Below, in pieces: positions 21,943-34,787 of a stretch of 64,000 bases of DNA (positions are counted from its first letter, which is position 1; each line of letters opens with the position of its first letter). Source of the DNA: Parasponia andersonii (lineage: Eukaryota > Streptophyta > Magnoliopsida > Rosales > Cannabaceae); contig JXTB01000287.1 of the NCBI GenBank assembly GCA_002914805.1, positions 41,485 through 105,484 of the forward strand. The letters are read 5' to 3'. A program made the position numbers and the translations under genes. The notes under the pieces were generated by a model that did no database searches, was not told the origin of the DNA, and worked only from the letters and a program-made list of their open reading frames with translations.

Positions 21943-24657
21943 TGTGGTACCCAAGATTCTCACATGTATATTAAGCCAATAATAAACAGGTTCTAATTAC
22001 ATAATAGGCATCTAGAAGTCGTTAATACTAGTTTCATAGTAACATGCTCATTCATTTTACATACATGTTATTACACTAATGATTGTCAAAGTGTCCCAAT
22101 GCAGTGCAAAGGTTTAATACCCTCAGAGAGAGAGAGCTCAATTTGTTAAAAGAACAAAGAATATAATTATAAAAGTAATACTATGTTTGCATTGTTAAGT
22201 AGAGTGCAATTGACTAATTTGTATGCTTAATGATTGGTTATGAGGCTAGGTTCTACCAAATTACAATAAGATTGACCATATAGGATCATAAGTCAAAGTA
22301 TGACTAGTTTTCACTTTCTAAGGTAGAATTCACCAACTTTGGCTACACTTGGGTGTATAAGAGTGACCAACAATGTAGTGACTATTGTAAGGATGTTTTA
22401 GAGCTGGACAAATGGAAAGTAATGTGTAAAATACCCAAAATACCCCATGGAATTTAAGTTATACCTTTTCTTAGCCATTAAGTATTGATTTTGGGTCAAA
22501 TCTGGTCATTTGCATTCCCTTTCTCTCCATCCATGACCTGAAACTCTCCAATGCTTTTTCTAACTTCTCTCAACTTCCCACAAAAATTTCCAAGAGTTTC
22601 CAAGTGGTAGAACTCAAATTGAAGCCCCAGAAAGCAAGATACACCAAAACTAGTCAAGGTAATTCTATTAAGTTCTTCTTTCTAAGTCTTGTCCTTTAAT
22701 TTCAGTTATCTGCTTGTTCTCACTTAAATAATGGTTTCTTCAAGTCTTCTTAAGTCCAAAAATCTAATTCTAAGCCTAGAAAATTAGATTGGTAGAGGTA
22801 GAAGGCAAGAACTCCAACAAAAGCTCAAACTAGTCAAAGTGAGTATTATGTATGATTTTGAACTTATAGTTAATTTTTTTTATGCTAGCCCTTAAACCAA
22901 AGCAATTATTTAATTAATAATGGTCTTAGAAACCGTTATATATTACTGGAATATAGAATTTAAGTAGAGAATGCAAGTTACACCAAGAGCCCTAAATTTA
23001 CTAATTGTGTATTCAAGTGTTTCCGTGGGTGTATTAAGTTTTCTATACTTTTAATCTGATTTTCTCAACTTGCAATGGATATGTCATGGATTCTATTATT
23101 TATTCCATTTATTTAGTTGCTGTTTGTAGCCATAGACAAGTGCACAAATTGTTTTCAACTTGTCTAAACCGAAAAAGATTTGAAATATGCTTTTATGTTA
23201 TCTTAGATGTTTCTTTGATGTGTATATGTGGGAATTTGATTGTTAATTGTTATTATAGGTTTAAAACTACGATTTTAATCATGTGGAAATTCCTAAAAAT
23301 AGGGGAGGTTCTGTTCAAATGTTTTTAAAATGAAATGGCCCATTTTGGAGCAAATGGACTAGTTTTTACAAAATTGTGTGCCATTTTACATCATTTTGTG
23401 CTGATGAAGTAGCATTTATATTTTAATACTTTTCAACAGTTCTTCAATGCTAGTTGTTGATTGCCAAGTGCCTTAAGTGATTTATACACTTCTGAGTCAT
23501 TTTAAGATCAAGTTTCCTAAATTAGTAAAAGTTATAATTTCAGTCTCATTCAAGTATCTTGATGCATTTTTTTGGCAAAATGTGCACATTGAATAATAGT
23601 AATTTATGATGGGTGATTAGCACACTAATCTCTAGAGGATATTGACTTGTTCTACTATCAATTCCTATTCAGGATAAGAGGTAAGTAAAGACTTACAACT
23701 GCATCACAAGAACGATAGGGAAGGTGTTGTTATGTGAAACTTACTCATTCCTAAAAGTTACAAAATGGCATGTGCATGACACGTCTTGCATGCAAGTTGA
23801 GAATTTTATTATAAGAGTATTTGAAAGCGAGTTCCATTGTACCAATTTTATAAGATAAGTTTTAATAGCAATTGCTAGTCTGTCAGAGCTGGGTAGATAA
23901 GTTAGTTAATGCAGACTCTCCTGTTGAAGCGGGACAATATTAGCGTGGTGTGAGATGCCCTTTTGAGGTGGGAAGGAGTTTTCAAAAACCTCACACGACG
24001 GTCACACTTTATTTTTACTCTTTGCCAAATTCTCCGCCCAATGTTATCATGGCCTATCGACTTACCGGACAAGCAATGTGCTAAGGGGCCCAACTATGAA
24101 TATTTCTAAGGAAAATGCATGGACTCAAATGTTTAAGAAAGAAAAGGATACAATGGGAACTTTATGAGATCTTACAATATACATAAGCATGCCTAGTTTT
24201 TACTTACTGAGCTTTAGCTCATTTTAATCTTGTGATGCAGATGAGGAGGCACATTTTGGTCTTGAGTAGCTGGTTGCTTGGTTTGCATTTTGTCTCCATG
24301 ATCATACAGATGTAGACGAGCTTGACCTGTGGGCGACATTTTTGGTTTAAGATATTTTTATGTAATGTAAATACTACTACTAATGGCAAAATAGACTGGT
24401 GAAAACCTCTTTTAATCGTTTATTTTGTAATGTAAATACTACTGCTGATGGCAAAATAGACCGGTGAAAACCTTTTTTAATCGTACATTTTGTAAAGACA
24501 CTTTTAACAAGAAATGCCATGCAGTTTCTTTTATTTAAAGGTTTTAGAAAGTTCAAAATTGCCTACCTTTTTATCAAATAAAGATATGGTAGAACAAAGA
24601 ATAATATTTCATAGTTTGATTATATATAACAATATGGTTAAACTAGGGGGTGTAACA
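21943..24657 (+). repeat. 3' LTR of element A (2715 bp)
   Basis: It matches the 5' LTR on both sides of about 855 bp (23024-23878) that the 5' LTR lacks. The flanks are 'ttcaagtgtttc' on the left and 'ctagtct' on the right. I see no TSD or terminal repeats around the extra piece, so deletion from the 5' LTR is the simpler reading. The region 23880-24260 repeats the 'gagctgggtagataag', 'gttgaagcgggac' and 'tgagctttagctcattttaa' blocks of 17516-17905. Confidence 0.88.
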
Positions 24658-25121
24658 GGTCGTCCTGCAACTAGATGAAGCACAATTGGATTTTGTATCT
24701 TCCTCGGCAAAAAGTGCATTACATGGGCATTTAAGAAGCAATTTACAGTTTCTCACTCAAGTGCAGAAGTTGAGTACTGTGCATTAGCTCTATAGATATT
24801 ACTTGGCTCTAACATCATTTCCATTATATCAAAATTAAGCTTGAAAGATGTCCTCTCCTTTTATGTTACAATAAGAGCACCATTCACTTATCGTTCGATC
24901 TACTATATCATGCTCATACAAACTACATTGAAATTGATTGTCATTTCATTCACGAAAAATCACTATTGGAGCACTATGCCTTCGCTATCTTTCTACAACC
25001 AACAAGATTGTTGATATCCTTACAAAAGTATTATCATAGGATCGTTTTAAAGTTATATTTTACAAGCTCGACATTCATTTACCTTCACTACCAAGCTTGA
25101 AAGAGGGTGACAAGATATCAC
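24658..25121 (+). pseudogene. Copia E piece 3: RNase H C-terminus and pol end
   Basis: This resumes E after element A: GCPATR (about 24661-24678), STIGFCIFLGKK and AVEYCALAL-like sequence, the conserved RNase H end. It finishes with LPSLKEG (about 25080-25100), the typical end of Ale-like copia pol. A purine run follows at 25096-25107. 'tgacaagatatcacac' at 25106 looks like the first bases of E's own 3' LTR, cut after about 15 bp by element D. Confidence 0.85.
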
Positions 25122-26330
25122 ACTTTGTAAAAGCCCAAATTTTTAAGGGGTATTTTGGTCGTTTTAATGATTTTTTTATTACTAAATTGGGAGGATTTAA
25201 TTGCAAGAGTTTATTGAAGCAAGGACTAAATTACAATTATTGAGGATAGAATTGATAGAGTTTTGGGAACTCGGGACTATAGTGCAAATTTTGAAAAATT
25301 TGCACAGTCCCATACACTAACTCACGTGGGTTTTTCTTCCCACACACTCTTTCTCTCTTCTCTCTCTTTCCCCTTGACTTCTCCCTCACTCTCTCGCACA
25401 TGCCTCAACCGAAGCAGCCCAAGGGAGCCAAAGCTTGATAGGCCACCATCTAGCTACGGAGAATGACGGCAATGTCTCTCTGCATCATCCAAGGACTGAC
25501 GCCAACCAGTAGCGGCCATTGGATAAGCTTGCCGTCGCCAGAGAAGGCAAAAAAGCCGTGAGGAAATTTTGGCGACTAACATTGTTTCGGGCCATTTCAG
25601 CTCGAGTTTTTGGGCTCAAGGTATATATGTTGCCTATTTTTCTATAAAACCTAATATGTATATTTTATGGAAAAACTAGTGTACGATAGTTTTTACACTT
25701 CAGGTTGCCCCTCTAGGTTTGGTAGCAATACATGGGTATCCCTTCTAAGTATTGGCTTAGGTGTTAGGCAGGCAGTTAGGTACACTTTGTGTCATCATCC
25801 TGAGTTTCCAAAAATAAGAGGATGTGAGCTTATGGGTATGGATTGATTTGTGTCATGTGCATATAAATTGATTAGTTTTGATCATACTGTTTTATATATA
25901 TATATATATATATGTATTGTCGGTTTGGATTATATGTATATATGTATGTTTTGAGATTTGAACTAACTATGCTAGAATTTTCTATCACTTAAAATATTTT
26001 CAACTGAGGTAACTACTTTTCTACTTGACATTTCATGCTCACCCCCTTTACCTTCCTTCCTCAAGTGGTGTTCAGTGTGACTTAGGTGATCAAGAGGATT
26101 AAGAGGTCATCTTGACTATAGTTCATTATCTTGATAATGCTAGAGGTCTATTACTATGGTGTTTGGATTTTGTAAGCCAAGATTACTAGTTTCTATTTTT
26201 TCTGTGAACTTATGTATGTCATTCTGTTATTTGACCCTTATTGTATACGATAATGATGCTTGGACTTATAATTGATTTATATTTTTTTAGTTATTACTCG
26301 ATCTATGTTTAATATTATATACAAACTGTA
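25122..26330 (+). repeat. 5' LTR of gypsy D (approximate right end)
   Basis: It starts TGTAAAAGCCCAAATTTTTAA. Its middle part (25720-25870) matches, inverted, the minus-strand LTR at 34788-37270: 'catgacacaaat', 'catacccat', 'gacacctag(c)cca', 'aagggatacccta' and 'ggggcaacc' type blocks in the same order. A CT-rich leader with 'ctctctttccccttg' (25350-25385) and a TA microsatellite (25893-25914) are included. The 3' end and PBS cannot be placed; the sequence after about 26330 is degraded. Confidence 0.65.
25893..25914. repeat. (TA)n microsatellite
   Basis: Simple TA run of about 22 bp within the LTR of D. Confidence 0.95.
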
Positions 26331-26439
26331 AGAGAGGTTCACAAGATAAAATTTCAAATATTTTATTTAAATAGACTTATAATTGATATTTTTGTATCTC
26401 ATTCATTCATATCCTTATTATTTGCTCAACTATTAAGGT

Positions 26440-29270
26440 TGAAATTTTATGATTTGGATTATTTATTGACACTGGGTATACCTATTAGAGGAGTAGCCGA
26501 TATGTCTAGTGTGTGTAAGTCTTGTTAGGGTGTGGTTGGTGATAGAAAGTTACTTGCTAATTTGATTGTGTTCCCAATAGGACAGTATGACGTGATACTC
26601 ATTGTGGATCAGTTGTCGAAGTACCAAGCTGTTGTGGACTATCATACGATGGACATTTCATTGTCTGTCAAGCTAGAGTGAGTCTATTGAAATCTCGTCC
26701 TATTCTAAAAGCATGCATAGGTTGAAGGAAGAAACTCGAGTGTTATGGGAACCTGTTTGCCAATGATGGTGAGGTGAGGATAGACGATCAAGACCTATGG
26801 ATTCTAGTCATATATGAGTATTTGGAGGTTCTTCCTTAAGACTTACCAGAGTTTCCACCAGATAGGGAGATCGAGTTCTATATTGAACTAGTTCCTATTC
26901 TAGCCTATCATATGGTGCCTATAGAGATGGAAGAATTGAGAGAATAGTTGGACGATCTGATTTCCAAAGCTTTATTCATAGTAGCACTTTTCCTTGGGGT
27001 GCTCTTATTTTGTTTGCGAAGAAAGCAGATGGTTCGTTAAGACTTTGTGTGAACTACAAGAAGTTAAACCAGTTGATAGTGAAGAACAAGTATCCTTTGC
27101 CAAGGATAGATGAGTTGATTGATTAACTCGGTGGTTCAAAATTTTCTCCAAGATTGATTTGAGATCTAGTTATCATCAGTTGAAGATAAGAGAAGATGAC
27201 AAACCTAAGACAATATTTAGAACTCGACATGGTCACTTTGAGTTTCTAGTGATTCTAATTGGTTTGACGAATGCTCCTGCAGCCTTTATGGATCTCATAA
27301 TCAGATTTGAGGGCTATTTTTTGATCTTTTGGTGGTTATGTTTATCGATGATATCCTAGTATAATCCAAGACTTGAGAAGAGCATACCGAACATCTGAGG
27401 ATAGTACTTAAGACCTTGAGAGATCATCAGTTATATGCCAAGAAATTGAAGTGTGACTTTTGGATTTTAGAATAAAATTCTTGGGGCATATGAGTTCTCA
27501 TAGAGGTATTTTAGTTGATCTTGCTAAGATAAAATTTGTTCTACAGTGGGAAAGATTGAGAAACATGATAGACGTACAAAGTTTCATTAGTTTGGCAAGC
27601 TACTACCGTCATTTTTGTAAGATTTCTCGAGAATTGCTTTACTTTTAACCAAGTTGATGAGGAAAGACATCATGTTTCTTTGGGATCACAGAAGTGAGGA
27701 AGCTTTTGTTAGGTTGAAGTAGAGTTTAATCACTACATTTGTTCTTATTGTTCCTAATAGTAATGAGCCATACGTGGTGTATACCGATGCTTCAAAGATG
27801 GGCTTGGGATATGTCTTGATGTAGAATGGTCGAGTTGTGGCTTATGCTTCACGTCAGTTGAAGCTGCATGAGAGGAACTATCTCGCCTATGACCTAGAAC
27901 TTGTAGTAGTGATTTTTGAATTGAAGATTTGGAAATATTATTTGCACAGTGTAAAGTTTGACATATTCTTTGATCATAAGAGTTTGAAGTATCTTTTTAC
28001 TCAGAAGGATCTAAAGTTGAGACAATGAAGATAGATTGAGTATATGGAGAATTATGACTTCGACCTACAGTATCATCCTGGTAAGGCAAATGTTGTAGTT
28101 GATGTACTAAGTAGGAAACTTCGTGGTGTACTATCTACACTGGTGTTTAAAGATTAGAAGGACTTAGTTACGATTAGTGACAACAACTTGCAGTACTTTG
28201 AGAATGAAGGAGTTGCTCATATGAGCAACATTGTGATTTCACTGTCTCTTCTCCAGACTATCCAGTAGAGTCAGTGGCAAGACCGAGAGTTGAGGATAAT
28301 CAAGAACTAACTTTAAGTGGTGAACATTTAGATATTTGGAGCACCAATAGAGAAGGGTTCTTACTTTTCAGTAAGAAGTTGACTGTAGCTAATGACCCTA
28401 ATCTTCGAGAAATCATTCTAAAGGAAGGCTTACAAGTCAAGGTTCACAGTACATCTAAGAAGTGCTAAGAAATACCAGGAGTTAAAGAGGCAGTATTGGC
28501 AGAAAAGTATAAAGAAATATATGGCTACTTTTATGGCCAAGTATTTGACTTGTCAGCAAGTTAAGGTTGAACACCAGAGACTAGCTGGGTTACTTTAGCC
28601 ATTACCTATTCTTGAGTGGAAGTGGGACAAGATCACGATGGACTTTGTTAATAGTTTGCCTAAGACCTGAAGGAAGAACGATGCAGTATGGGTGATAGTC
28701 AATCGGTTGAAGAAGACTGATCACGTTATACTGATCCAGATTGACTACTCAATCACCAAGCTCAGTAAACTATATGTGGAGAACATTATACGCTTGTATG
28801 GTGTGTCTTCAAGCATAGTTTTTGACTAAGATCTAGGATTTACTTCCAAATTTTGGAGAGTTTTGCAAAAAGCATTTGGTACACATCACCATCTTGAGAC
28901 AGATGGCTAGTTTGAAAGAATCATGTAGATTCTCGAGGACATACTACGTTGTTGCGTACTGGACTTTGGTGGGAATTGGAATGACCATCTTCCTTTAGTA
29001 GAATATAGTTATAATAACAGATACCAGACCAGTGTGGGTGTGGCTTCATATGAGGTGCTATATAGGAGGTCGTGTAAATCGCTTTTGTACTGGACAGATC
29101 CAGAAGAGCATGTTACTCTTGGACCTGAATTGATTAAGGAGACTACTAAGAAGATCAGACATCCAAGGGAGACTTAAGAATATTCAGAGTTGCCGGAAGA
29201 GTTATGCTGACCCTAAGAGGCATGAGGTAGAGTTTGATACTGGTGATTTTGTATTCTTGAAAGTGACTCC
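26440..29270 (+). pseudogene. Gypsy D polyprotein remnant: protease, RT, RNase H, integrase
   Basis: This is a chromovirus (Tekay-like) pol in broken frames. No gag is seen. The protease tail (LANLIVFPIGQYDVIL, about 26550-26605) lies near the start. RT follows: [20 protein letters not shown] (about 27040-27100), [15 protein letters not shown] (about 27145-27190), [17 protein letters not shown] (27237-27290) and an intact FIDDIL box (about 27337-27358). RNase H follows: YTDASKMGLGYVLM (about 27781-27825), [15 protein letters not shown] (27837) and YHPGKANVVVDVLSRK (about 28072-28120). The integrase has HPGSTKMYQDL-like and LTCQQVKVEHQR sequence (about 28540-28580) and DLGFTSKFWR (about 28830-28860). 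The frame runs to VFLKVTP (29250-29270), where a solo LTR interrupts. Confidence 0.87.
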
Positions 29271-30786
29271 TGTTACCTACTTTTAGCCCAAGATTGAATG
29301 GGCATGAATTGAGTTTTAAAATATTTTAAGAAATTTTTTAACTCTTCAAAACCATAGACCACTAGTTTAAAACTTTTTAGCTAAATTGACAATAATGCCA
29401 AATATATAGTAATAATAGCAAGTATATTAAACACACTAAATATCAAACACTCGATTAAATAGCTTGCAATAAGGTAAAGAAGGTAGAGATAGAGAAAGTA
29501 CAAACTCGGCTTTTACGAGGTTCGATAAACACGACGGTTTTCCTACATCCCCAGGCCTCGGCAACTTGCTTTGAGCTTTCCACTATAGGATCAAGATTAT
29601 GGGCTTGACCGACTCTTTTACAAATTGAGTAAATTCTTCTTAGGCACACCCTAGCCTTTATAATAGTCTTGACTTCGGTCACAACCTCTTCTATATGGAT
29701 TGTTTAGACAATAGTACCAATTTCACCAACTCATGGGTTGTTTATGACTCTGGTGGCAACCTCACCTAAATTTGGTTGTTTATGAATCCGATGGTTACCT
29801 CACCTCACACTCAATGATTTTTCAACAAACGAGAGTGAACACTCACTCACAAATTCTCCATACTCTTGACTTAAATGCCATCAAATGAGATTCTACATAT
29901 AGATATCCAAGAAAACTAGCTGTTTATGGCCATTAGTAGCTTTCTGCCAAACGTTTGGTCGACCAAAAAATATAGCTATTGGAGTTTGACACATCAGTTC
30001 AACTCCAATGGTCATTTATTGCCATTAATCTAAAAAGTGGTCGACCAAAATGACCAAAATATGATTTTGGTCGACCAAACCAATTTTTTGTCATATTTCA
30101 GATTCTAACAGGATTTTGGCGTTTTTCAGACTTTAATAGCTTTTGGTGTTTTTCAAAAACTGACTTCTAAACTTGTTTCAAACACTTTAAAAATATTATA
30201 AATCAATTTGAAGAGAATATTTTGGCTATCGTAAAGTTGTTTTAGTTTCACAGAGATATTTAACAATAATTTAGAAAGTGTTCATCCTAAAACACATTCT
30301 TGTTTGTAAATAGAAAATCTTCTTTTAGCCTATTTCAAATAATCACGATTTCAAATATATTTGCAACTTATTTAAACTTAAGAAATCATGTTTTAAAGAA
30401 TATTTTTTCATTCAAAGATATCATTATTTTGTATTTTCAAACTTCTATGATTAAATAACCATTTTAATCTTGAGATAGTTTAAAAAACTCTTTTGAAAAG
30501 TATGAGCCAATGCAAAGAGAATTTATATGCAATGAACTAAATCAAATACAAGACTAAGTATGAATATACCCTATCTAGACATGATCTTGTATTTTGATTG
30601 TTCATCTTCAAGCTTGATTCTAATATGTCCATTTGTATCTATCTTCAAGCTTAATTCCTTGATTAACTTGAGGTAGAACTTTAATATCATTTCACTACAC
30701 ACTCAAGTTAAATCATTAGTACTAAATCAAATGTTTGTTATCTTTAAAATAAGAGTGAGTAAGATTGAAACCTTAATTTCTCAACA
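29271..30786 (-). mobile_element. Solo LTR of family B (1516 bp) inside the gypsy D integrase
   Basis: Inverted relative to element B, it runs on the minus strand from TGTTGAGAAATTAAGG to GTAGGTAACA. The TSD ACTCC is exact (29266-29270 and 30787-30791), and D's reading VFLKVTP continues across it. It carries the family's GGTCGACC palindromes (29954, about 30038, about 30065) in uneroded form and the ~37-bp minisatellite (about 29690-29830). Its palindromes keep their CpG, so it may be younger than element B. There is no interior. Confidence 0.88.
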
Positions 30787-30791
30787 ACTCC

Positions 30792-31190
30792 AAGGCATGA
30801 TGTTACAAGATTTGGACTTAAAGTTAAGCTTGCTCCAAGGTATAATGGCCCCTTTGAGATCAATAAGAGAATTGGACTAGTGGCATATTGCTTGAATCTA
30901 CCTATATAGTTGGGTCACATGCATAATATATTTTATATGTCGATGTTGAAGAAGTACATGCTAGACCCATCTCATCTTATTGAGTACATGCATGTACTGA
31001 TCCAAGAAGAAGTGTCCTTTGAAGACCAGCCTATTCACTTATTGGCTAGAGAGTTGAAGGTACTTCGTAATAGAGATATTCCACTCATCAAGGTGCTTTA
31101 GGAAAATCACAAAGAAGATGAGGCTACTTGAGAACTTGAGATAGAGATGTACGAGAAGTACCCTTATTTGTTTAACTTTCAGTTAGGAGT
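30792..31190 (+). pseudogene. Gypsy D integrase C-terminus and chromodomain-like tail
   Basis: Continuing after the solo LTR: LAPRYNGPFEI-like sequence (about 30832-30865), HNIFYMSMLKKYMLDPSH (30910-30980), FEDQPIHLLARE and PLIKVL. A tail follows with ATXELEIEMYEKYPYLF (about 31120-31170), which corresponds to the end of Tekay-type pol. No polypurine tract or 3' LTR follows, so the 3' end of D is lost. Confidence 0.85.
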
Positions 31191-32869
31191 TGTATTGTAC
31201 ACAAAGAGATACTGAATTATAAAATGGCTCAAAAATAGATACAAGAATCTCAACACCTATAGTTGGAAAGGCAATCTCTGGTATATGAGTGAAGAAAAGA
31301 TAACAATAATAACCCTGGCTAGAAGCTGGAAACTCTTGACTCTAAACACTGATTGTAAGGCAATAAACTAGAACAAGAGACCAAATATCGGATATAAGAA
31401 TACTGTCCCCCTGATCAAGCTAGATCAACAATCTTCTGGGATATACCCATTTGTCTGCAGCTAGATCTAGACTTAGACAATCTCTGAGTCAATGACTTTA
31501 GTAGGAGTCTCGTTTAAGCATAGAACATGATTGAATAGAGTTCAATACGAAGAAAAAGAATCGTTATGCTGCACCAAACAAGACAAATGAGCTTGGAGAT
31601 TAAAGGTGACAAAGAGAGTTAAATAGCTCCCTACCATCTTCCATTCTCTAATTAGAGTGAGGAATAACACCACTTCTAGTCAAATACAAGACTAGAACAC
31701 CCAAATAGGAAATCACTAATGCAAAACACTAGTGCAAACTTCAATCTCAAATGCAAGTATCCAAACATGAGAAATTTTAAAAACATTTCAAATATTTTAT
31801 TCAGTGTAAAATCTTATCAAAGAAAACTAAAGAAATATTGATCCAAAGACTCTACAAGTCCTTGATATAAGGGAAACTCCATGGACGCAATCCAATGTCC
31901 TGGAAATATACATATAATAACTAAAATCGACACTTAGTGTCCCAGAAATTAGGTTCTGAAAAGATAGGCTATCTGGTACCATCCTCGAGTGACGCCTGTC
32001 TCCCATGCAATCTCATTTCAATTTTTAATAAAAATAATTTTGAAAATATTTTTTTAAAGCACATTTGATGTAAAAAGTATTGGGGCCTACGAATACTTTA
32101 CTAGTTCACAATATAGTTTCTCCTTTGTCAAAGGTAAACCACACCTTAACCTCGAGTACCTTACTACAACATAGAAGTAGAGTCCAACGATTCTTAAGAC
32201 AAAACCCAAGAATGATCCCATTCTAGTTACTATTAAACATATAATAATAACCATGTTATATATAATTTAATCCAAATAACAATAACCATGTTATATATAA
32301 TTAAGGCTAAATAAGGGATTTAGATACAACCTTATATCAACATTTAGGAAAAAGTTTCATTCCATGTATACATGATAAAAATCTCTAATAATCACAAGCA
32401 TAAATCTATAAAATTGAGTTATATATGAAAACTATTTATTTAGAATCAACAAAGAATGCATGGAAAGATGCTACTTTGTTTCAAAAGAATTAACAGATTG
32501 GACATTTATTTCACAATCTACACTTGTTTGATAAAATGATAAATGTGGTTATATCTAAATCACTATGGTTGATTTTTCTTTCAAAGCTAATAAAATTTTT
32601 GGGCAATCTAAATCATAACTACACACAATGGGAGGTTTCATTAAATTCCAAAACATTTTCCAAAGTAATCAAATAAGTTTCTCAAAAGTTTGAAAGTTCA
32701 CACTTTTTTTTGCATATATAAGGAAAAATGGGGTAGTTTAGAAGATATTAAAGTGTGAAACATTGACAAATACTTTCTTAAAGTGAGTAAAACAAATGAA
32801 AATTCTTACTTGGCCCTTCAAAATAAACATTAAAGGTTCATGGAGATTTATATTAGGCATAACTAACTA

Positions 32870-32901
<32 letters not shown>

Positions 32902-34765
32902 ACTCCATGGATTGGAAAGCTATAATTAATTATTCAAGAAGAATACCACATAATATACACAACTTAAAATCCATCACATACAAAGTCAAGGCATGTAACT
33001 CAATGCCATTCATTAATTTGAAAATCAAAGTTTCATTCCCTTTCGGAGTTTTTCGAACACTAGGAAAACTGGTCAACACCAATCACGTAATGACCAAAAT
33101 CCATTCAAAACAAATTCTGCATAACTCTAATGCAATTTTGTTCACATTATGGAAAATCGAGTTAGTATGAATCATTATGACTCAACAATCTAACAAATAC
33201 CAAGGGACCATGCATTAACTAACAAGATAAACCACATCAAAGTAAGCTTAGAAGAAATACGTAATTTGAACCACCAAATGCACCTGGCATAAGTGATAAA
33301 CTTCATAGAATTTCACCCAACAAGTATTTCTATAATGTAAGTAGCCATATCAATTTTCATTCTCCAAGTAATATATTCTATAGAAAATCACAAGTATAAA
33401 TCTTCAAATATATTTGTGAAGCTAAAGACTTTCCCTAAAATTATTTTCAATCCACACCAAAGTTTACCGAGTGACCAAACTTGTGAATATTATTATTCAA
33501 AACTTTCCTTTAAGTAACTTACATCATTTTTTTTTCAAGCATACTTGTGAAAGTATTCATTAAATCTCAAACTAAGTATCAAGTAGGGATTGAAAATGCT
33601 TAGTAATCTACTAAGCCTAAAGTTTAAAATTGAACTAGAAAAGTCTGGCTTATGAATATACATCTATAAAAATATAGTACCTTGGTTTAGAGAGCTTTTA
33701 AATCAATACTTCTAATTGTAAAACAAAATATTACTAGTATACAATTAGATGGGATGACTCTACAAATCTTAGTCTCAAATTAGCATATTGATTTAAAACA
33801 GTGCCTCTTTTAAAAAAGTATATTACTTTTACCCAACCAATACTCAAGTTTAAAATGTCCATAATTTATTTGAAAATAAACATGTCACTTTGATCAAACA
33901 CAAAGCTTTACGTCATTCAAAACATTAATTGTCAACTTAGCATTTTCAAAAGTTCTAAAACTAAATAACTCGGTTTTTTTTCTCCAATCGAATCTTAACA
34001 AGTCAAGAATTTTCATTCAAAGAACCATAATAACAAACCAGGTGAAACTAGTGAAATGCAATTACTATAGTTAAATAATATCTCAAAATATTAAACTAAT
34101 CATATAATCAATGAACATGCTATGTAAAAACTATCACCAATATAAACACTCAAACATATAATCAAGTCATAGTGTAACCAAATTAAATGATTACAAAGAT
34201 TTCAATCCCAAGAAAATAAAATTTCAATCTCATAAATATCAAAGAGTTAAGCCATATCATTTAAAATGCAAACACCAAACTAGTACATCACAAGTAGAAA
34301 TCCTCAAGTAAATACACGCATAATCAAATACAACAAACAAGAACGATAACATAACCCAAAGGATAACACATAGACAGTCCACATGAAAGTCAAAACACAA
34401 CAAATAAGATACAAGATACTAGGTTGCTACCTTGAAACCCAAGAGCTTCATGTAGGATACAATCTAAATGGATGGAAAAGTGTAAGAATGAACATCTATT
34501 CGAAGTGAAGGATTGCACAAAGAGTGGAATTCAATAGTCTCATGTCAACCTGACACATTTGAGACTAAAATTCTTGGGAAGTCACCATCCTAAAGACACT
34601 AGAATTTGAACTTAAAGAGGTTTAAGAGAGGACTCAGAAATAATAGGAGCAAAAATAACTTATGTAGCCAATTCCTATGTAATGTATGAGGTATTTGTTA
34701 AAACTATTTCTAAAATAATTTTTCAACACTAAAATTTTACACAAGCTTTTTCCCAAACAGATGTA
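31191..34765. other. Non-coding AT-rich stretch, possibly interior of a minus-strand LTR element
   Basis: There is no credible coding sequence on either strand; the longest open frame (32907-33170) has no family resemblance. A ~35-bp near-direct duplication around 'aataaccatgttatatata' sits at 32245-32310 and a (TA)14 run at 32871-32898. The right edge abuts a minus-strand PBS and LTR, so part of this is probably the interior of a large retrotransposon derivative that lacks genes. The left LTR of that element is not found. Confidence 0.5.
32871..32898. repeat. (TA)14 microsatellite
   Basis: Uninterrupted TA dinucleotides. Confidence 0.97.
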
Positions 34766-34770
34766 AAGTC

Positions 34771-34787
34771 CTGCTCTAATACCAACT
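34771..34787 (-). promoter_or_regulatory. Primer binding site on the minus strand (initiator tRNA-Met type)
   Basis: Minus-strand TTGGTATTAGAGCAGG, one base from TTGGTATCAGAGC, next to the LTR end at about 34788. This fixes the orientation of the adjoining LTR element as minus. Confidence 0.78.

Larger units (their letters stand above)
16410..24657 (+). mobile_element. Element A: Tekay-like gypsy, internally deleted, inserted in copia E
   Basis: The LTRs (16410-18325 and 21943-24657) start TGTGGT and end TGTAACA. Candidate TSDs are GGTTG (16405-16409) and GGTCG (24658-24662), differing at one base, and E's RNase H reads on across them. The order gag, RT, RNase H, integrase plus a C-terminal chromodomain-like tail is that of Ty3/gypsy chromoviruses. 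Protease and the start of RT are deleted. Confidence 0.9.

Noticed and set aside
23024-23878. Independent transposon inserted in the 3' LTR of element A
   Set aside because: No terminal inverted repeats, LTR ends or TSD at the edges; loss from the 5' LTR explains it with fewer assumptions.
32907-33170. 87-residue plus-strand open frame
   Set aside because: AT-rich context, no recognisable domain, no neighbours; expected by chance in 3.5 kb.
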